DNA of 64,000 nucleotides, taken from assembly GCA_002384815.1 (NCBI GenBank), contig DGBN01000065.1, positions 66,271 through 130,270 on the forward strand, in the 5' to 3' direction. This document shows positions 1 through 8,201 of the stretch, one piece after another. The position numbers and the translations under genes were made by a program. Under the pieces are notes generated by a model that was given only the letters and a program-made list of their open reading frames with translations, was not told the DNA's origin and searched no databases. This DNA is from Oxalobacteraceae bacterium UBA4003 (GTDB lineage Bacteria > Pseudomonadota > Gammaproteobacteria > Burkholderiales > Burkholderiaceae_D). Within the stretch, counting starts at the first letter, position 1. Each line of letters begins with the position of its first letter.

Positions 1-675
1 CTGTCTTTGCAATTCCGACAACTCACTTGTGCCGTAAATGATCGTTAGCGGTTTTGTACTCAATGGCAGATGCAAGGGACTAAGCGAAGTTTCTTCTTCA
101 TCGCTCAAACGCAGTTTGTTGTTCAAGTACGAAAGACGCACCGGCTCCAGATCGTAGATGCCGCTGATGGCGACGCCACCAACCACACCAGGTTCATCCA
201 CGCACATTGCCGTCAAGTGAGCGCCCGCCGACCAACCGGATACGATCATGCGTTCTGTATCGCCACCGAATTCTTGTGCGTTACCTTTCAACCAAGCTAT
301 CGCCGCGCGTACTTCTGCGACAATCTCGGTCAACGCAGCATCCGGCGCCAATGTATAGCCAACCATCGCGACGTGCACACCATGCGCCAACGGACCCGCT
401 GCGAGAAAACTGAAGGTTTCCTTGGCACGCATTTGCCAGTAACCGCCATGTATGAAAATCAGCAAAGGACCGGGCTTGGCGGCTGCAAAATAGTCGATAC
501 GGTTGCGCGGTGCCGGGCCATAGCGCATATCAAGATGCGCACCATGCGCGGCCCGCAAATCTGCGCTACGCTGATCGAAGTCCTGCAACAAGGCACTGCT
601 GTTGCTGACCGCAGTTGTGTTGTTGTACCCGGCATCCAGCGTCGGCTGGTCCATACCTCGATAGATTGCCGTCAT
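1..675 (-). CDS. Alpha/beta hydrolase, 3' end outside window
   Basis: Partial gene; 225 N-terminal residues are visible and the C-terminus runs off the window start. The translation shows an oxyanion-hole motif HGGYW at residues 76-80 and the nucleophile elbow GWSAG at 147-151 (Ser149), typical of the kynurenine-formamidase/carboxylesterase branch of the alpha/beta hydrolase fold. No signal peptide is seen, so it should act in the cytoplasm. Its ATG overlaps the stop of the upstream ABC ATPase gene by 4 bases (ATGA), so it is translationally coupled to the importer. I infer that it hydrolyses an ester or amide brought in by that transporter. The substrate cannot be read from sequence, and the catalytic Asp and His lie at or beyond the visible end. 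Confidence 0.85.
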   Translation of the reverse strand, partial: MTAIYRGMDQPTLDAGYNNTTAVSNSSALLQDFDQRSADLRAAHGAHLDMRYGPAPRNRIDYFAAAKPGPLLIFIHGGYWQMRAKETFSFLAAGPLAHGVHVAMVGYTLAPDAALTEIVAEVRAAIAWLKGNAQEFGGDTERMIVSGWSAGAHLTAMCVDEPGVVGGVAISGIYDLEPVRLSYLNNKLRLSDEEETSLSPLHLPLSTKPLTIIYGTSELSELQRQ

Positions 676-1517
676 GCAGCGACCTTGCTGGAAACGTGAC
701 TGCTCAGATGCCGGGTCATATTGCGCCTTACCTCATTAAACTCGATTGCAGTAATATCACGTGGACGCGACAGCTCTATCGTGATGTCTTCTTCAATCCG
801 ACCCGGGCCGGCAGTCATGACCACCACACGATCGGACAGCATCACCGCCTCTTCCACCGCATGTGTGACGAACACCACGGTGACCTTCGTGCGCTCCCAG
901 ATTTCCAGCAAATCCTGCTGCAGCTTTTCACGCGTCAAGGCATCGAGCGCACCGAACGGTTCATCCATCAGCAAGACTTCGCATTCGTTGGCAAGTACGC
1001 GTGCAATCGATACCCGTTGCTTCATGCCGCCAGAAAGCTGGCCTGGATAGTAGTCGGCAAACCTGGTCAGACCAACCATGTCGGTGTAATACGCCGATAT
1101 TTCTTCCAGCCTGGCCTTCGGCAGATTGCGCTGGCGCTGGCCGAAACCGATATTTTCCTTCACGGTCAGCCACGGAAACAAGCCGTAATCCTGAAACACC
1201 ATGCCGCGTTGCGGGTCTGGTCCTGCGATCGGCATGCCATACATATTGACGATGCCGGACGAGGCCTTTTCAAACCCGGCCATGATGCGCAACAGTGTCG
1301 ATTTACCGCAACCAGAAGCACCGATCAGGCAAATGAACTCGCCTTTCTGTATCGTCAGATTCACATCACGCAAAGCCTGCACAGTTTGATGCCCGACCGT
1401 AAATACCTTGCTGACGTGCTTGATATCAAGCACCGGTAATGGCCTGCGCTCCGCGTATGGTGTCGCCGGCGCTGCAGTTGGGAACTCTATCGATACGTTG
1501 GCTGAAAGATTAGACAT
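672..1517 (-). CDS. ABC transporter ATPase, nitrate/sulfonate/taurine class
   Basis: A 281-residue ATP-binding subunit that would power uptake across the inner membrane. The Walker A motif GASGCGKST is near residues 63-71, the signature LSGGMKQR near 160, and Walker B LLMDEP follows, with the H-loop in the segment FVTHAVEEAV. Length and sequence fit the SsuB/TauB/NrtD family. The start codon lies 8 bases inside the upstream permease gene, and its stop overlaps the hydrolase gene that follows, so the four genes form one tightly coupled operon. The ligand (sulfonate, taurine, nitrate, pyrimidine or other) cannot be assigned from the ATPase alone, so no gene symbol is given. Confidence 0.9.
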   Translation of the reverse strand: MSNLSANVSIEFPTAAPATPYAERRPLPVLDIKHVSKVFTVGHQTVQALRDVNLTIQKGEFICLIGASGCGKSTLLRIMAGFEKASSGIVNMYGMPIAGPDPQRGMVFQDYGLFPWLTVKENIGFGQRQRNLPKARLEEISAYYTDMVGLTRFADYYPGQLSGGMKQRVSIARVLANECEVLLMDEPFGALDALTREKLQQDLLEIWERTKVTVVFVTHAVEEAVMLSDRVVVMTAGPGRIEEDITIELSRPRDITAIEFNEVRRNMTRHLSSHVSSKVAA

Positions 1518-2340
1518 GATGTTGCGGGCTCCATTTAAGCAAGCGATTGTTCAATGCAACCAACAGACGATCTGTGGTGTAACCAACGACACCTATCACG
1601 GCCATACCGGCAATTACCAGATCGGTACGCGATAGCATGCGGCCATCCATGATCACCGCTCCCAGACCTTCCGGTACGCCGGTCATTTCGCCAACCACGA
1701 TCAATATCCACGCAAAGCCATGACCGAGACGCAAGCCGTTCAGGATCGACGGGATAGAGGCAGGCAATACAACCTGGCGAAACAGCGATGAGCCCGAACA
1801 ACCCAGCATCAAGGCTGCTTCAAACAGGCGCCCCTCAACGGCCTTCACACCAAAGATCGTGTTGAAGACGATGGGATAAAAAGCGCCGAGAAACACCAGA
1901 AAAATCGCTGCATTCGGACCAATGCCAAAGAAAATCATCGACAGCGGCAACCATGCGGTGACTGGCACCGGGCGCAACAATTGCAGCGTCGGATCAAGCA
2001 AATCGCGCATGAACCTGATCCGCCCGATCAGCAAACCAAGCGGAATACCAAGCAGCGCTGCAGCGAAAAATCCGCCATAGACGCGAGTCAGTGATTTCCA
2101 CAAATGCAGCGGCAGAGTTTCGCTGAAGGCATCGTCGTAGATACCGCCGAATGCAAAGTCAATCAACATCAAACCGACTTCTTTCGGCAAGGGGATCAGC
2201 TGCGTACCGGAGACCTTCACACCGACATGCCAACCCATCAGCAGCAACAGCGGGACAATCACAGGCGTCAGCCAGGACTGCAGGCGAGACCATATAAGCG
2301 GCCGTGCCATTTTCATCGGTAACTCAGCAGTGGTTTCCAC
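1510..2340 (-). CDS. ABC transporter permease, SsuC/TauC-like
   Basis: A 276-residue inner-membrane permease with about six hydrophobic segments. It carries the EAA-type cytoplasmic loop in the segment EAALMLGCSGSSLFRQVVLPAS, which contacts the ATPase. The family is the BPD_transp_1 permeases of nitrate/sulfonate/taurine importers. The first codon is GTG; an AAGGAA ribosome binding site about 7 bases upstream supports it. The gene follows the binding-protein gene by 27 bases and overlaps the ATPase gene by 8. Nothing is missing compared with family members. Confidence 0.9.
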   Translation of the reverse strand: METTAELPMKMARPLIWSRLQSWLTPVIVPLLLLMGWHVGVKVSGTQLIPLPKEVGLMLIDFAFGGIYDDAFSETLPLHLWKSLTRVYGGFFAAALLGIPLGLLIGRIRFMRDLLDPTLQLLRPVPVTAWLPLSMIFFGIGPNAAIFLVFLGAFYPIVFNTIFGVKAVEGRLFEAALMLGCSGSSLFRQVVLPASIPSILNGLRLGHGFAWILIVVGEMTGVPEGLGAVIMDGRMLSRTDLVIAGMAVIGVVGYTTDRLLVALNNRLLKWSPQHHV

Positions 2341-2367
2341 AATAATTCCTTCCAGACCAGGCCGTAC

Positions 2368-3315
2368 TTACTTGATTTGTTGATTGAAGCCGGCATTGAT
2401 GAACACACCGTAATCAGGCAATTGGCGTATCTGTTTTTTATCCAGCATTTGCGAACCGTAATATTTCGCACGCTTGATCCAGTCTTCATCCAGCTTCCAG
2501 GTCAGTTCCACATTCGGCGCTGCCAGCTCCGCAGTTTTCGCCGGCAAGCCGAGTTTTTGCACTGTCATATCGACAAAAGCAGCGCGATTGGCCATCACGT
2601 ATTCAGTCGCCTGACGATGGATCTTCAGGAACATCTTGATCTGTTCCGCTTTTTCCTTGATGTTATCGCCATGCGTAGTCATGACCATATTCACAGTGCC
2701 GGTTGGCGTGCTGTATGGATATTCGACGACCTTGCCTACGCCCTTGCTGACGCTGATGGCCGGTCCGGGCTCGGCGCCGACAAAGGCATCGATATCACTG
2801 CGTTCCAGCGCAGAGGCCATCTCGCTGAAGGATACGCGCACCGGCTTGATATCTTTCACTGTCATGCCCTCCTGCTTCAGACGATCGAGGATCACGACTT
2901 CCTGCGTGGACCCCGGAAGAATACCGACGCGCTGACCTTTCAAATCCTTGATGGAGGCAATCTTGCTGTCGGCACGTGCCACCACCGCCATGCCGCGATT
3001 GCATTGTGCTGCGATGATCACAACCGGCTCACTGGCAGCAGCACCAAGCGTTGCAGCAGCAAGGCCATAGGTACCGAAATCAACTGACTTGGTCACAACG
3101 GCATTCTTGCCGTCGGTCGGCGTCTCGAAGGGGATCACTTCTATCTTGTAGCCTGGCGGCGTAAATTTATCGTAGAAATAAGGCGTGATGCCATGCATCA
3201 GTTTGAGCGTACCGACCTTGATGACTTGATCTGCGGCGAAGGCAGAAGTGGCTCCTGCTGTCAAAGCAAATGTAGTGGCAATCAAGGTGGCGATGAATGT
3301 TCTGCGTGTTTGCAT
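2368..3315 (-). CDS. Periplasmic substrate-binding protein, SsuA/NMT1-like
   Basis: A 315-residue precursor with a clear N-terminal signal peptide: basic RRTF start, hydrophobic core, and an Ala-x-Ala cleavage site near residue 28. The mature part resembles ABC binding proteins of the nitrate/sulfonate/NMT1-THI5 superfamily; for example, the segment DLKGQRVGILPGSTQEV matches the conserved lobe-2 entry. It would capture the ligand in the periplasm and hand it to the permease encoded next. It is the first gene of the operon. AAGGAAG lies about 5 bases before the ATG. A TTGTGTACAA palindrome sits 62-73 bases upstream of the start. Ligand unknown. Confidence 0.88.
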   Translation of the reverse strand: MQTRRTFIATLIATTFALTAGATSAFAADQVIKVGTLKLMHGITPYFYDKFTPPGYKIEVIPFETPTDGKNAVVTKSVDFGTYGLAAATLGAAASEPVVIIAAQCNRGMAVVARADSKIASIKDLKGQRVGILPGSTQEVVILDRLKQEGMTVKDIKPVRVSFSEMASALERSDIDAFVGAEPGPAISVSKGVGKVVEYPYSTPTGTVNMVMTTHGDNIKEKAEQIKMFLKIHRQATEYVMANRAAFVDMTVQKLGLPAKTAELAAPNVELTWKLDEDWIKRAKYYGSQMLDKKQIRQLPDYGVFINAGFNQQIK

Positions 3316-3660
3316 GATGCTTCCTTAGAGTGAACGGATTAACAGGTGTCGACGCGAGCCGGCGGCCAAATACCTTCTTGTGTACAAGTTTGTTATCGCA
3401 AGGTCCGTGCCATGTCAGTCTGACTCCGGCAATACGACCCCCATCACCAGTGAGAACCAAGACGTGCGCGGGATAGGAAGGGAAACAACAGTGGATGAAG
3501 TGCGGGGTTCGTGCGAGTATCGCGCTGGTGCAAACGTGCACCGCATATGTGCGCATGATGAAGCGAAGTGTTCCTGCCTCTTTCGCATATGATGTGCACC
3601 TTCCTGCAAGCGGCATCAGGCGCATATGCAGGCAATTAAATTTGGCGTGTGTAAAAGAAA
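3316..3660. other. Divergent intergenic region with operator-like elements
   Basis: These 345 bases separate the minus-strand ABC operon from the plus-strand orphan gene at 3661. I see no convincing gene. The region holds the palindrome TTGTGTACAA (3378-3387), a hairpin GGTGCA-AACG-TGCACC (3527-3542), and three copies of GCATATG (3543-3549, 3585-3591, 3622-3628). Promoters for both flanking transcripts must lie here, but no strong -35/-10 pair stands out. Confidence 0.6.
3377..3388. promoter_or_regulatory. Candidate operator of ABC operon
   Basis: The stretch CTTGTGTACAAG contains TTGT-GT-ACAA, a dyad of the type bound by GntR/FCD-family regulators. It lies 62-73 bases upstream of the start codon of the binding-protein gene, a sensible place for an operator. 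The regulator assignment is inference from the dyad only; no regulator gene is in the window. Confidence 0.35.
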
Positions 3661-4365
3661 ATGACGACCATCGAACTACCATTTCGCGCAACAACGGAAC
3701 AGGCTTGCGGCTGGCTGGCGCAGCAGACCGGCACGCCATGGACGCTAGCGCGCATGCTGGAGCATGGCTTGACGCCCTACGTCTGGCTGGATTATGACAC
3801 TGACTATCCGGCGCTGTTCGGTGATGCGAACGGTGGTTATGCAGCGCCGATTTTTTTCGAGGACGACACGCGGCGACTTGCCGCCGGCAGCGAAGATGTA
3901 CTCATCACGATCACGAAAGATGCCTACAAGATAGTGACGCAACTCCCGCCACCGGGATTTCGCAGGGCTTTGCATGAGTTGTGTTTCCTGAAAAAAGATC
4001 TGGAACACTTGGTAAAAAAACTCAAGCGCGAGGCGGAACCAGTCAAAGTCGAGAAAGCCAGGGAATCACAGGCCGGCATCAACAAGGAGGAAGTATTGAT
4101 CGCATTTTCCAGTCTGGTGAAAATCGATCTCGAGCAGGCCATGGCCAGCGGCGGCGGCATATTCGGTGATGAGGGCGCGAGGATCAAGGACAACGGGAAA
4201 AAAACAAAGAACAAGGCGATGTGGAATCCGGTCACGCTGGCATTGGGATTGAATGATGTGTATCGGGTACCGATGTCACACTTGAAAAGATCCTTCAGTA
4301 CGCACCCGTTCTTGTACGCATGGGCTGCAGAATGGGAGCATACGCTGGCGCTGCTGGGGAAATAA
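3661..4365 (+). CDS. Hypothetical protein, orphan transcription unit
   Basis: I do not recognise this 234-residue protein. It starts MTTIELPF and has no signal peptide or membrane segment. The middle (about 115-150) is rich in Lys and Glu (LKKDLEHLVKKLKREAEPVK) and is probably helical. A Gly-rich stretch (ASGGGIFGDEGARIKDNGKKTKNK) follows, then an aromatic C-terminal end (HPFLYAWAAEWEHTLALLGK). The overall shape resembles small phage- or plasmid-derived proteins, but that is only an impression. It stands alone on the plus strand between two minus-strand operons and is preceded by three GCATATG repeats. Codon use looks ordinary. Confidence 0.65.
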   Translation: MTTIELPFRATTEQACGWLAQQTGTPWTLARMLEHGLTPYVWLDYDTDYPALFGDANGGYAAPIFFEDDTRRLAAGSEDVLITITKDAYKIVTQLPPPGFRRALHELCFLKKDLEHLVKKLKREAEPVKVEKARESQAGINKEEVLIAFSSLVKIDLEQAMASGGGIFGDEGARIKDNGKKTKNKAMWNPVTLALGLNDVYRVPMSHLKRSFSTHPFLYAWAAEWEHTLALLGK

Positions 4366-4445
4366 TATGTACTGGCAAGATGCGAGAGACAGGCATGCAG
4401 GCTGAGAAAACTGGCCTGCATGCGCTCTGCCACTTCACCGTCGAA

Positions 4446-5642
4446 TTACATGCGCTCGAAAATCCCGGCAGCACCCATACCGGTACCCACGCACATAGTG
4501 ACCATGCCGTACTTCAGATTTTTACGACGCAAAGCATGCACCACTGTTGCTGAACGAATTGCACCAGTCGCACCTAGCGGATGGCCGAGCGCAATTGCGC
4601 CACCCATAGGATTAACTTTCGATGGATCAAGCTCTAGATCCTGAATCACAGCCAAGGCTTGCGCGGCGAAGGCTTCATTCAGTTCTATCCAATCCATCTG
4701 ATCCTGCTTCAACCCAGCCGCACGCAAGGCTGCAGGGATCGCTTCCTTCGGTCCTATACCCATGATCTCCGGCGGCACTCCTCGTACTGCAAATGAAACG
4801 AAACGTGCCAATGGCGTCAGGTTGAATTGCTTGAGGATTTTTTCGCTGACCAGAATCAGGGCTCCCGCACCGTCCGAAGTTTGCGAACTGTTGCCGGCAG
4901 TGACCGAACCTTTCGGTGCAAATACCGGACGCAGTTTTGCCAGCGCTTCCAGGCTGCTATCGGCGCGCGCGCCTTCATCCATGTTGACCATACGGGTGGC
5001 AAGATCAATCTGACCGCTGCTCAGGTTCGGAAAATGCTCGACAATATCGACTGCGGTCATTTCATTGTTGAACTCGCCGCTCTGCTGCGCCGCCAATGCC
5101 TTCAGATGCGAATTCAGCGCAAACTGATCCTGCGCTTCGCGTGAGACTTTCCATTGCGCGGCAACCTTTTCAGCAGTCAAACCCATGCCGTAAGCCATGC
5201 CGATGTTCTCATCCTTGAAGATACCCATATTCATGGAAGGATGATGACCCATCATGGGCACCATGGACATGGACTCGGCACCGGCAGCGATCATCACATC
5301 GGCTTCACCGACACGGATACGATCAGCCGCCATCGCAATCGCGGTCAGCCCGGATGCGCAATAACGGTTGACGGTCACGCCGCCTACCGTCCTCGGCAAA
5401 CCTGCCAGCAACACACCCATGCGCGCCATATTCAAACCCTGCTCCGCTTCCGGAAACGAGCAGCCGACGATCGCATCTTCGATCAAATTGGGATCAAGAC
5501 TCGGCACTTGCGACAAAGCCGACTGCAGCACACGCACCAGCAAATCATCCGGTCGCGTATTCCTGAACATGCCGCGCGGCGCCTTGCCGATAGGCGTACG
5601 AGTCGCTGCAACGATGTAGGCATCTTGAAGTTGTTTGCTCAT
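4446..5642 (-). CDS. fadA: Acetyl-CoA acyltransferase (thiolase), FadA type
   Basis: A 398-residue thiolase that would catalyse the last step of fatty acid beta-oxidation, cleaving 3-ketoacyl-CoA with CoA. The acyl-accepting Cys is at residue 95 (NRYCASGLTA), the catalytic His at about 354 (GHPLGATG) and the second Cys at about 384 (CVGTGMG). The length is normal for the family. It is the last gene of a minus-strand operon after an acyl-CoA dehydrogenase and a bifunctional hydratase/dehydrogenase. A dRS3-like inverted repeat in the 110-base gap before it could alter expression of this gene relative to the two upstream genes. Assignment to beta-oxidation rather than biosynthetic thiolase rests on the operon. 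Confidence 0.92.
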   Translation of the reverse strand: MSKQLQDAYIVAATRTPIGKAPRGMFRNTRPDDLLVRVLQSALSQVPSLDPNLIEDAIVGCSFPEAEQGLNMARMGVLLAGLPRTVGGVTVNRYCASGLTAIAMAADRIRVGEADVMIAAGAESMSMVPMMGHHPSMNMGIFKDENIGMAYGMGLTAEKVAAQWKVSREAQDQFALNSHLKALAAQQSGEFNNEMTAVDIVEHFPNLSSGQIDLATRMVNMDEGARADSSLEALAKLRPVFAPKGSVTAGNSSQTSDGAGALILVSEKILKQFNLTPLARFVSFAVRGVPPEIMGIGPKEAIPAALRAAGLKQDQMDWIELNEAFAAQALAVIQDLELDPSKVNPMGGAIALGHPLGATGAIRSATVVHALRRKNLKYGMVTMCVGTGMGAAGIFERM

Positions 5643-5677
5643 CTTGTGCTCCTGATTATTTTTCTGCCGTGAAACTT

Positions 5678-5748
5678 GTCATTCCCGCGCAAGCGGGAAT
5701 CCAGTGTCTTTCGATGCGCTTCTGGATTCCCGCCTGCGCGGGAATGAC
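5678..5748. repeat. dRS3-like inverted repeat pair
   Basis: Two 27-base arms, 5678-5704 and 5722-5748, are inverted copies of each other with one mismatch and a 17-base spacer. Each arm contains ATTCCCGCGC-AGGCGGGAAT, itself a palindrome. This matches the consensus of the Neisseria dRS3/REP-like element (ATTCCC-N8-GGGAAT), which is also scattered through other betaproteobacterial genomes. It lies between the FadN-like gene and the thiolase gene. The transcript would fold into a strong hairpin, so it may act as an attenuator, a processing site or a phage/IS target. Confidence 0.85.
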
Positions 5749-5752
5749 AGAA

Positions 5753-8152
5753 TTAATTACGCACCGGCTTACCGGTCTGCATCATGCCCATGATGCGTTC
5801 CTGCGTTTTCGGATTGTTCAGCAATTCCATGAAGGCCTTGCGCTCGCGATCCAGCAGCCACTGTTCATCCACCAGACTGCCCTGCTCGATCTCGCCGCCG
5901 CTGACTATCTCGGCAATCATCGTGCCGAGCTTGTAATCATGGGCAGAGATGAAACCACCATCGCGCATGTTAATCAGTTGCGCACCGATGGTAGCCAGAC
6001 CGTATTTCCCGGTAACCGGCACCAGCGCCTTGCGCGGAGCGCGATAGCCGGCATCAAACATCGCACGCGTCTGCGTCTTCGCAATGTGCAGCAATTCATG
6101 GGGATTGAAAACGATGATGTCATCGCTCTTCAGGTAGCCCATGGTTTGCGCTTCCAGCGCCGAACGCGACACGGCTGCCGTCGCCGCACTCATGTAGTAA
6201 TGTTTGAGGAATTGCAGGATGTCGTTGCCTTTGGCATCGTTGGCGGCACGTACCGCCGCCTCCTTCAAACCGCCGCCAGCAGGAATCAGGCCGACACCGA
6301 CTTCGACCAGGCCGATATACGATTCGATAGCGGCCACACGTTTTGCGGCATGCAGCAGCAGTTCGCAGCCACCGCCCAATGCCAGGCCGGCAACAGCTGC
6401 CACCACCGGCACGTTGGCATACTTCATGGCCTGATGCGCCTGCTGCAGCTTGACCACTTCCGGTTCAATCGCCTTCACGCCGCCAGACATGAACAGCGGC
6501 AACATCGATTGCAGGTCGGCACCGGCCGAGAAGGCTCCGCCTTCGGCTGCATCGGCATGCCAGATCACCAGGCCCTTGTAATTTTTTTCAGCTTCTGCGA
6601 TCGCCTTGCCTATGCCGGCAGTGACCTCGGAGCCAATCACGTGCATCTTGGTCTTGAAGGACAGAATCAACACATCGTCATCCTGATGCCAGATGCGTAC
6701 CGAACCGTCTTCATGGAAAGTCGTACCGGCCGTGCTGCCGTTTGCCGTCTGATCGCCCACCAGCCCGGCGCGAAACACCTGGCGTTGATAGACAGGCAGA
6801 TTCGAGCGTGCCACATACTTCTTTTGTGCCGGCGACCATGAACCGTCTGCCGTATGCACGCCTGCATTTTTCGCCACCGGGCCATCGAACACCCACGCTG
6901 GCAGTGCTGCATTGCTGAGCGCCCTGCCTGCGTCTATATCTTCCTTCACCCACGCCGCAATCTGCTGCCAGCCCGAAGCCTGCCAGGTCTCAAACGGACC
7001 GTGTGTCCAGCCGAAACCCCAGCGCAAGGCAAAATCGACATCGCGCGCATTGTCGGCAACGGTTTCCAGATGGACGGCAATGTAATGGAATACATCACGG
7101 AAGATAGCCCACAGAAATTGCGCCTGCGGATTAGTCGAATCGTGCAACGCCTTCATGCGCTTGGCCGGATCTTTTTCTTTCAGGATGCGGCCGACCAGAT
7201 CGTCAGCCTTGCCGCCACCGGCGACGTAATCCGCTTTCGATGGGTCAATGCGCAAAATATCCTTGCCGACCTTCTTGTAAAAACCGGCGCCGGCTTTTTG
7301 TCCCAGCGCACCGCCGCCTATCAAGCTGGTGAGTATCTCCGGTGTTTTATACACCGGGAAAAACGGATCGTCCTGCAACGTGTTCTGCATCGTCGTAATG
7401 ACATGTGCCATCGTATCCAGACCGACCACGTCGGCAGTACGGAAGGTGCCGGATTTAGCGCGCCCCAGCTTGCTGCCGGTCAGGTCATCCACCACGTCGA
7501 CCGACAAACCGAATTTCTCCGCTTCGTGCATGGTCGCCAACATACCGAAGATGCCGACACGGTTGGCGATAAAGTTGGGCGTATCGAAAGCACGCACCAC
7601 GCCCTTGCCCAGAGTCGATGTCAGAAAACCTTCGAGCTGATCAAGCATCTCCAGCCTGGTTGCCACAGTCGGGATCAGTTCCACCAGATGCATATAGCGT
7701 GGCGGATTGAAGAAATGCACACCGCAGAAACGTGCTTTCAAATCGGCGTCGAAACCTTCGGACAAGGCAGTAATGGACAACCCTGAGGTATTCGAGGCAA
7801 AGATTGCATTCGGCGCGATATGCGGCGCGACCTTTTTGTACAGGTCGTGCTTCCAGTCCATACGCTCGGCAATCGCTTCGATGATCAGATCGCAATCCTG
7901 CAATTTTTCCAGATGATCTTCGTAGTTCGCGACTTCTATCAATGACGCGTAATCAGGATTGGCGAGCGGTGCCGGATTGAGTTTCTTCAGATTCGCCAAC
8001 GCGCGCAATACCACGCCGTTTTGATCGCCGTCCTTGCCGGGCAGGTCGAATAGCACTACCGGTACCTTGGCGTTAACGCAATGCGCAGCGATCTGCGCCC
8101 CCATCACGCCAGCCCCCAGAACCGCTACTTTTTTAACGATGAAATTTGCCAT
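5753..8152 (-). CDS. 3-hydroxyacyl-CoA dehydrogenase/enoyl-CoA hydratase, FadN-like
   Basis: A 799-residue bifunctional beta-oxidation enzyme. The N-terminal NAD-binding dehydrogenase domain has GAGVMG at 13-18, followed by the helical 3HCDH C-terminal domains (NFIANRVGIFGM near 190). The enoyl-CoA hydratase/isomerase domain is in the C-terminal half (AGLALGGGCELLLHAAKR and VEVGVGLIPAGGG). This order is the reverse of E. coli FadB and matches Bacillus FadN. It hydrates enoyl-CoA and oxidises the 3-hydroxyacyl-CoA with NAD. It sits 49 bases after the acyl-CoA dehydrogenase gene and before the thiolase gene, completing one cycle. Confidence 0.92.
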   Translation of the reverse strand: MANFIVKKVAVLGAGVMGAQIAAHCVNAKVPVVLFDLPGKDGDQNGVVLRALANLKKLNPAPLANPDYASLIEVANYEDHLEKLQDCDLIIEAIAERMDWKHDLYKKVAPHIAPNAIFASNTSGLSITALSEGFDADLKARFCGVHFFNPPRYMHLVELIPTVATRLEMLDQLEGFLTSTLGKGVVRAFDTPNFIANRVGIFGMLATMHEAEKFGLSVDVVDDLTGSKLGRAKSGTFRTADVVGLDTMAHVITTMQNTLQDDPFFPVYKTPEILTSLIGGGALGQKAGAGFYKKVGKDILRIDPSKADYVAGGGKADDLVGRILKEKDPAKRMKALHDSTNPQAQFLWAIFRDVFHYIAVHLETVADNARDVDFALRWGFGWTHGPFETWQASGWQQIAAWVKEDIDAGRALSNAALPAWVFDGPVAKNAGVHTADGSWSPAQKKYVARSNLPVYQRQVFRAGLVGDQTANGSTAGTTFHEDGSVRIWHQDDDVLILSFKTKMHVIGSEVTAGIGKAIAEAEKNYKGLVIWHADAAEGGAFSAGADLQSMLPLFMSGGVKAIEPEVVKLQQAHQAMKYANVPVVAAVAGLALGGGCELLLHAAKRVAAIESYIGLVEVGVGLIPAGGGLKEAAVRAANDAKGNDILQFLKHYYMSAATAAVSRSALEAQTMGYLKSDDIIVFNPHELLHIAKTQTRAMFDAGYRAPRKALVPVTGKYGLATIGAQLINMRDGGFISAHDYKLGTMIAEIVSGGEIEQGSLVDEQWLLDRERKAFMELLNNPKTQERIMGMMQTGKPVRN

Positions 8153-8201
8153 GCCTGAACCTCTTGGTGAATGGAGTACGCATCATGCAGCGATGCGAAC
8201 C

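Noticed and set aside
5669..6841. 390-residue plus-strand open frame starting in the repeat
   Set aside because: Antisense to the FadN-like gene, and the start lies within the dRS3-like repeat.
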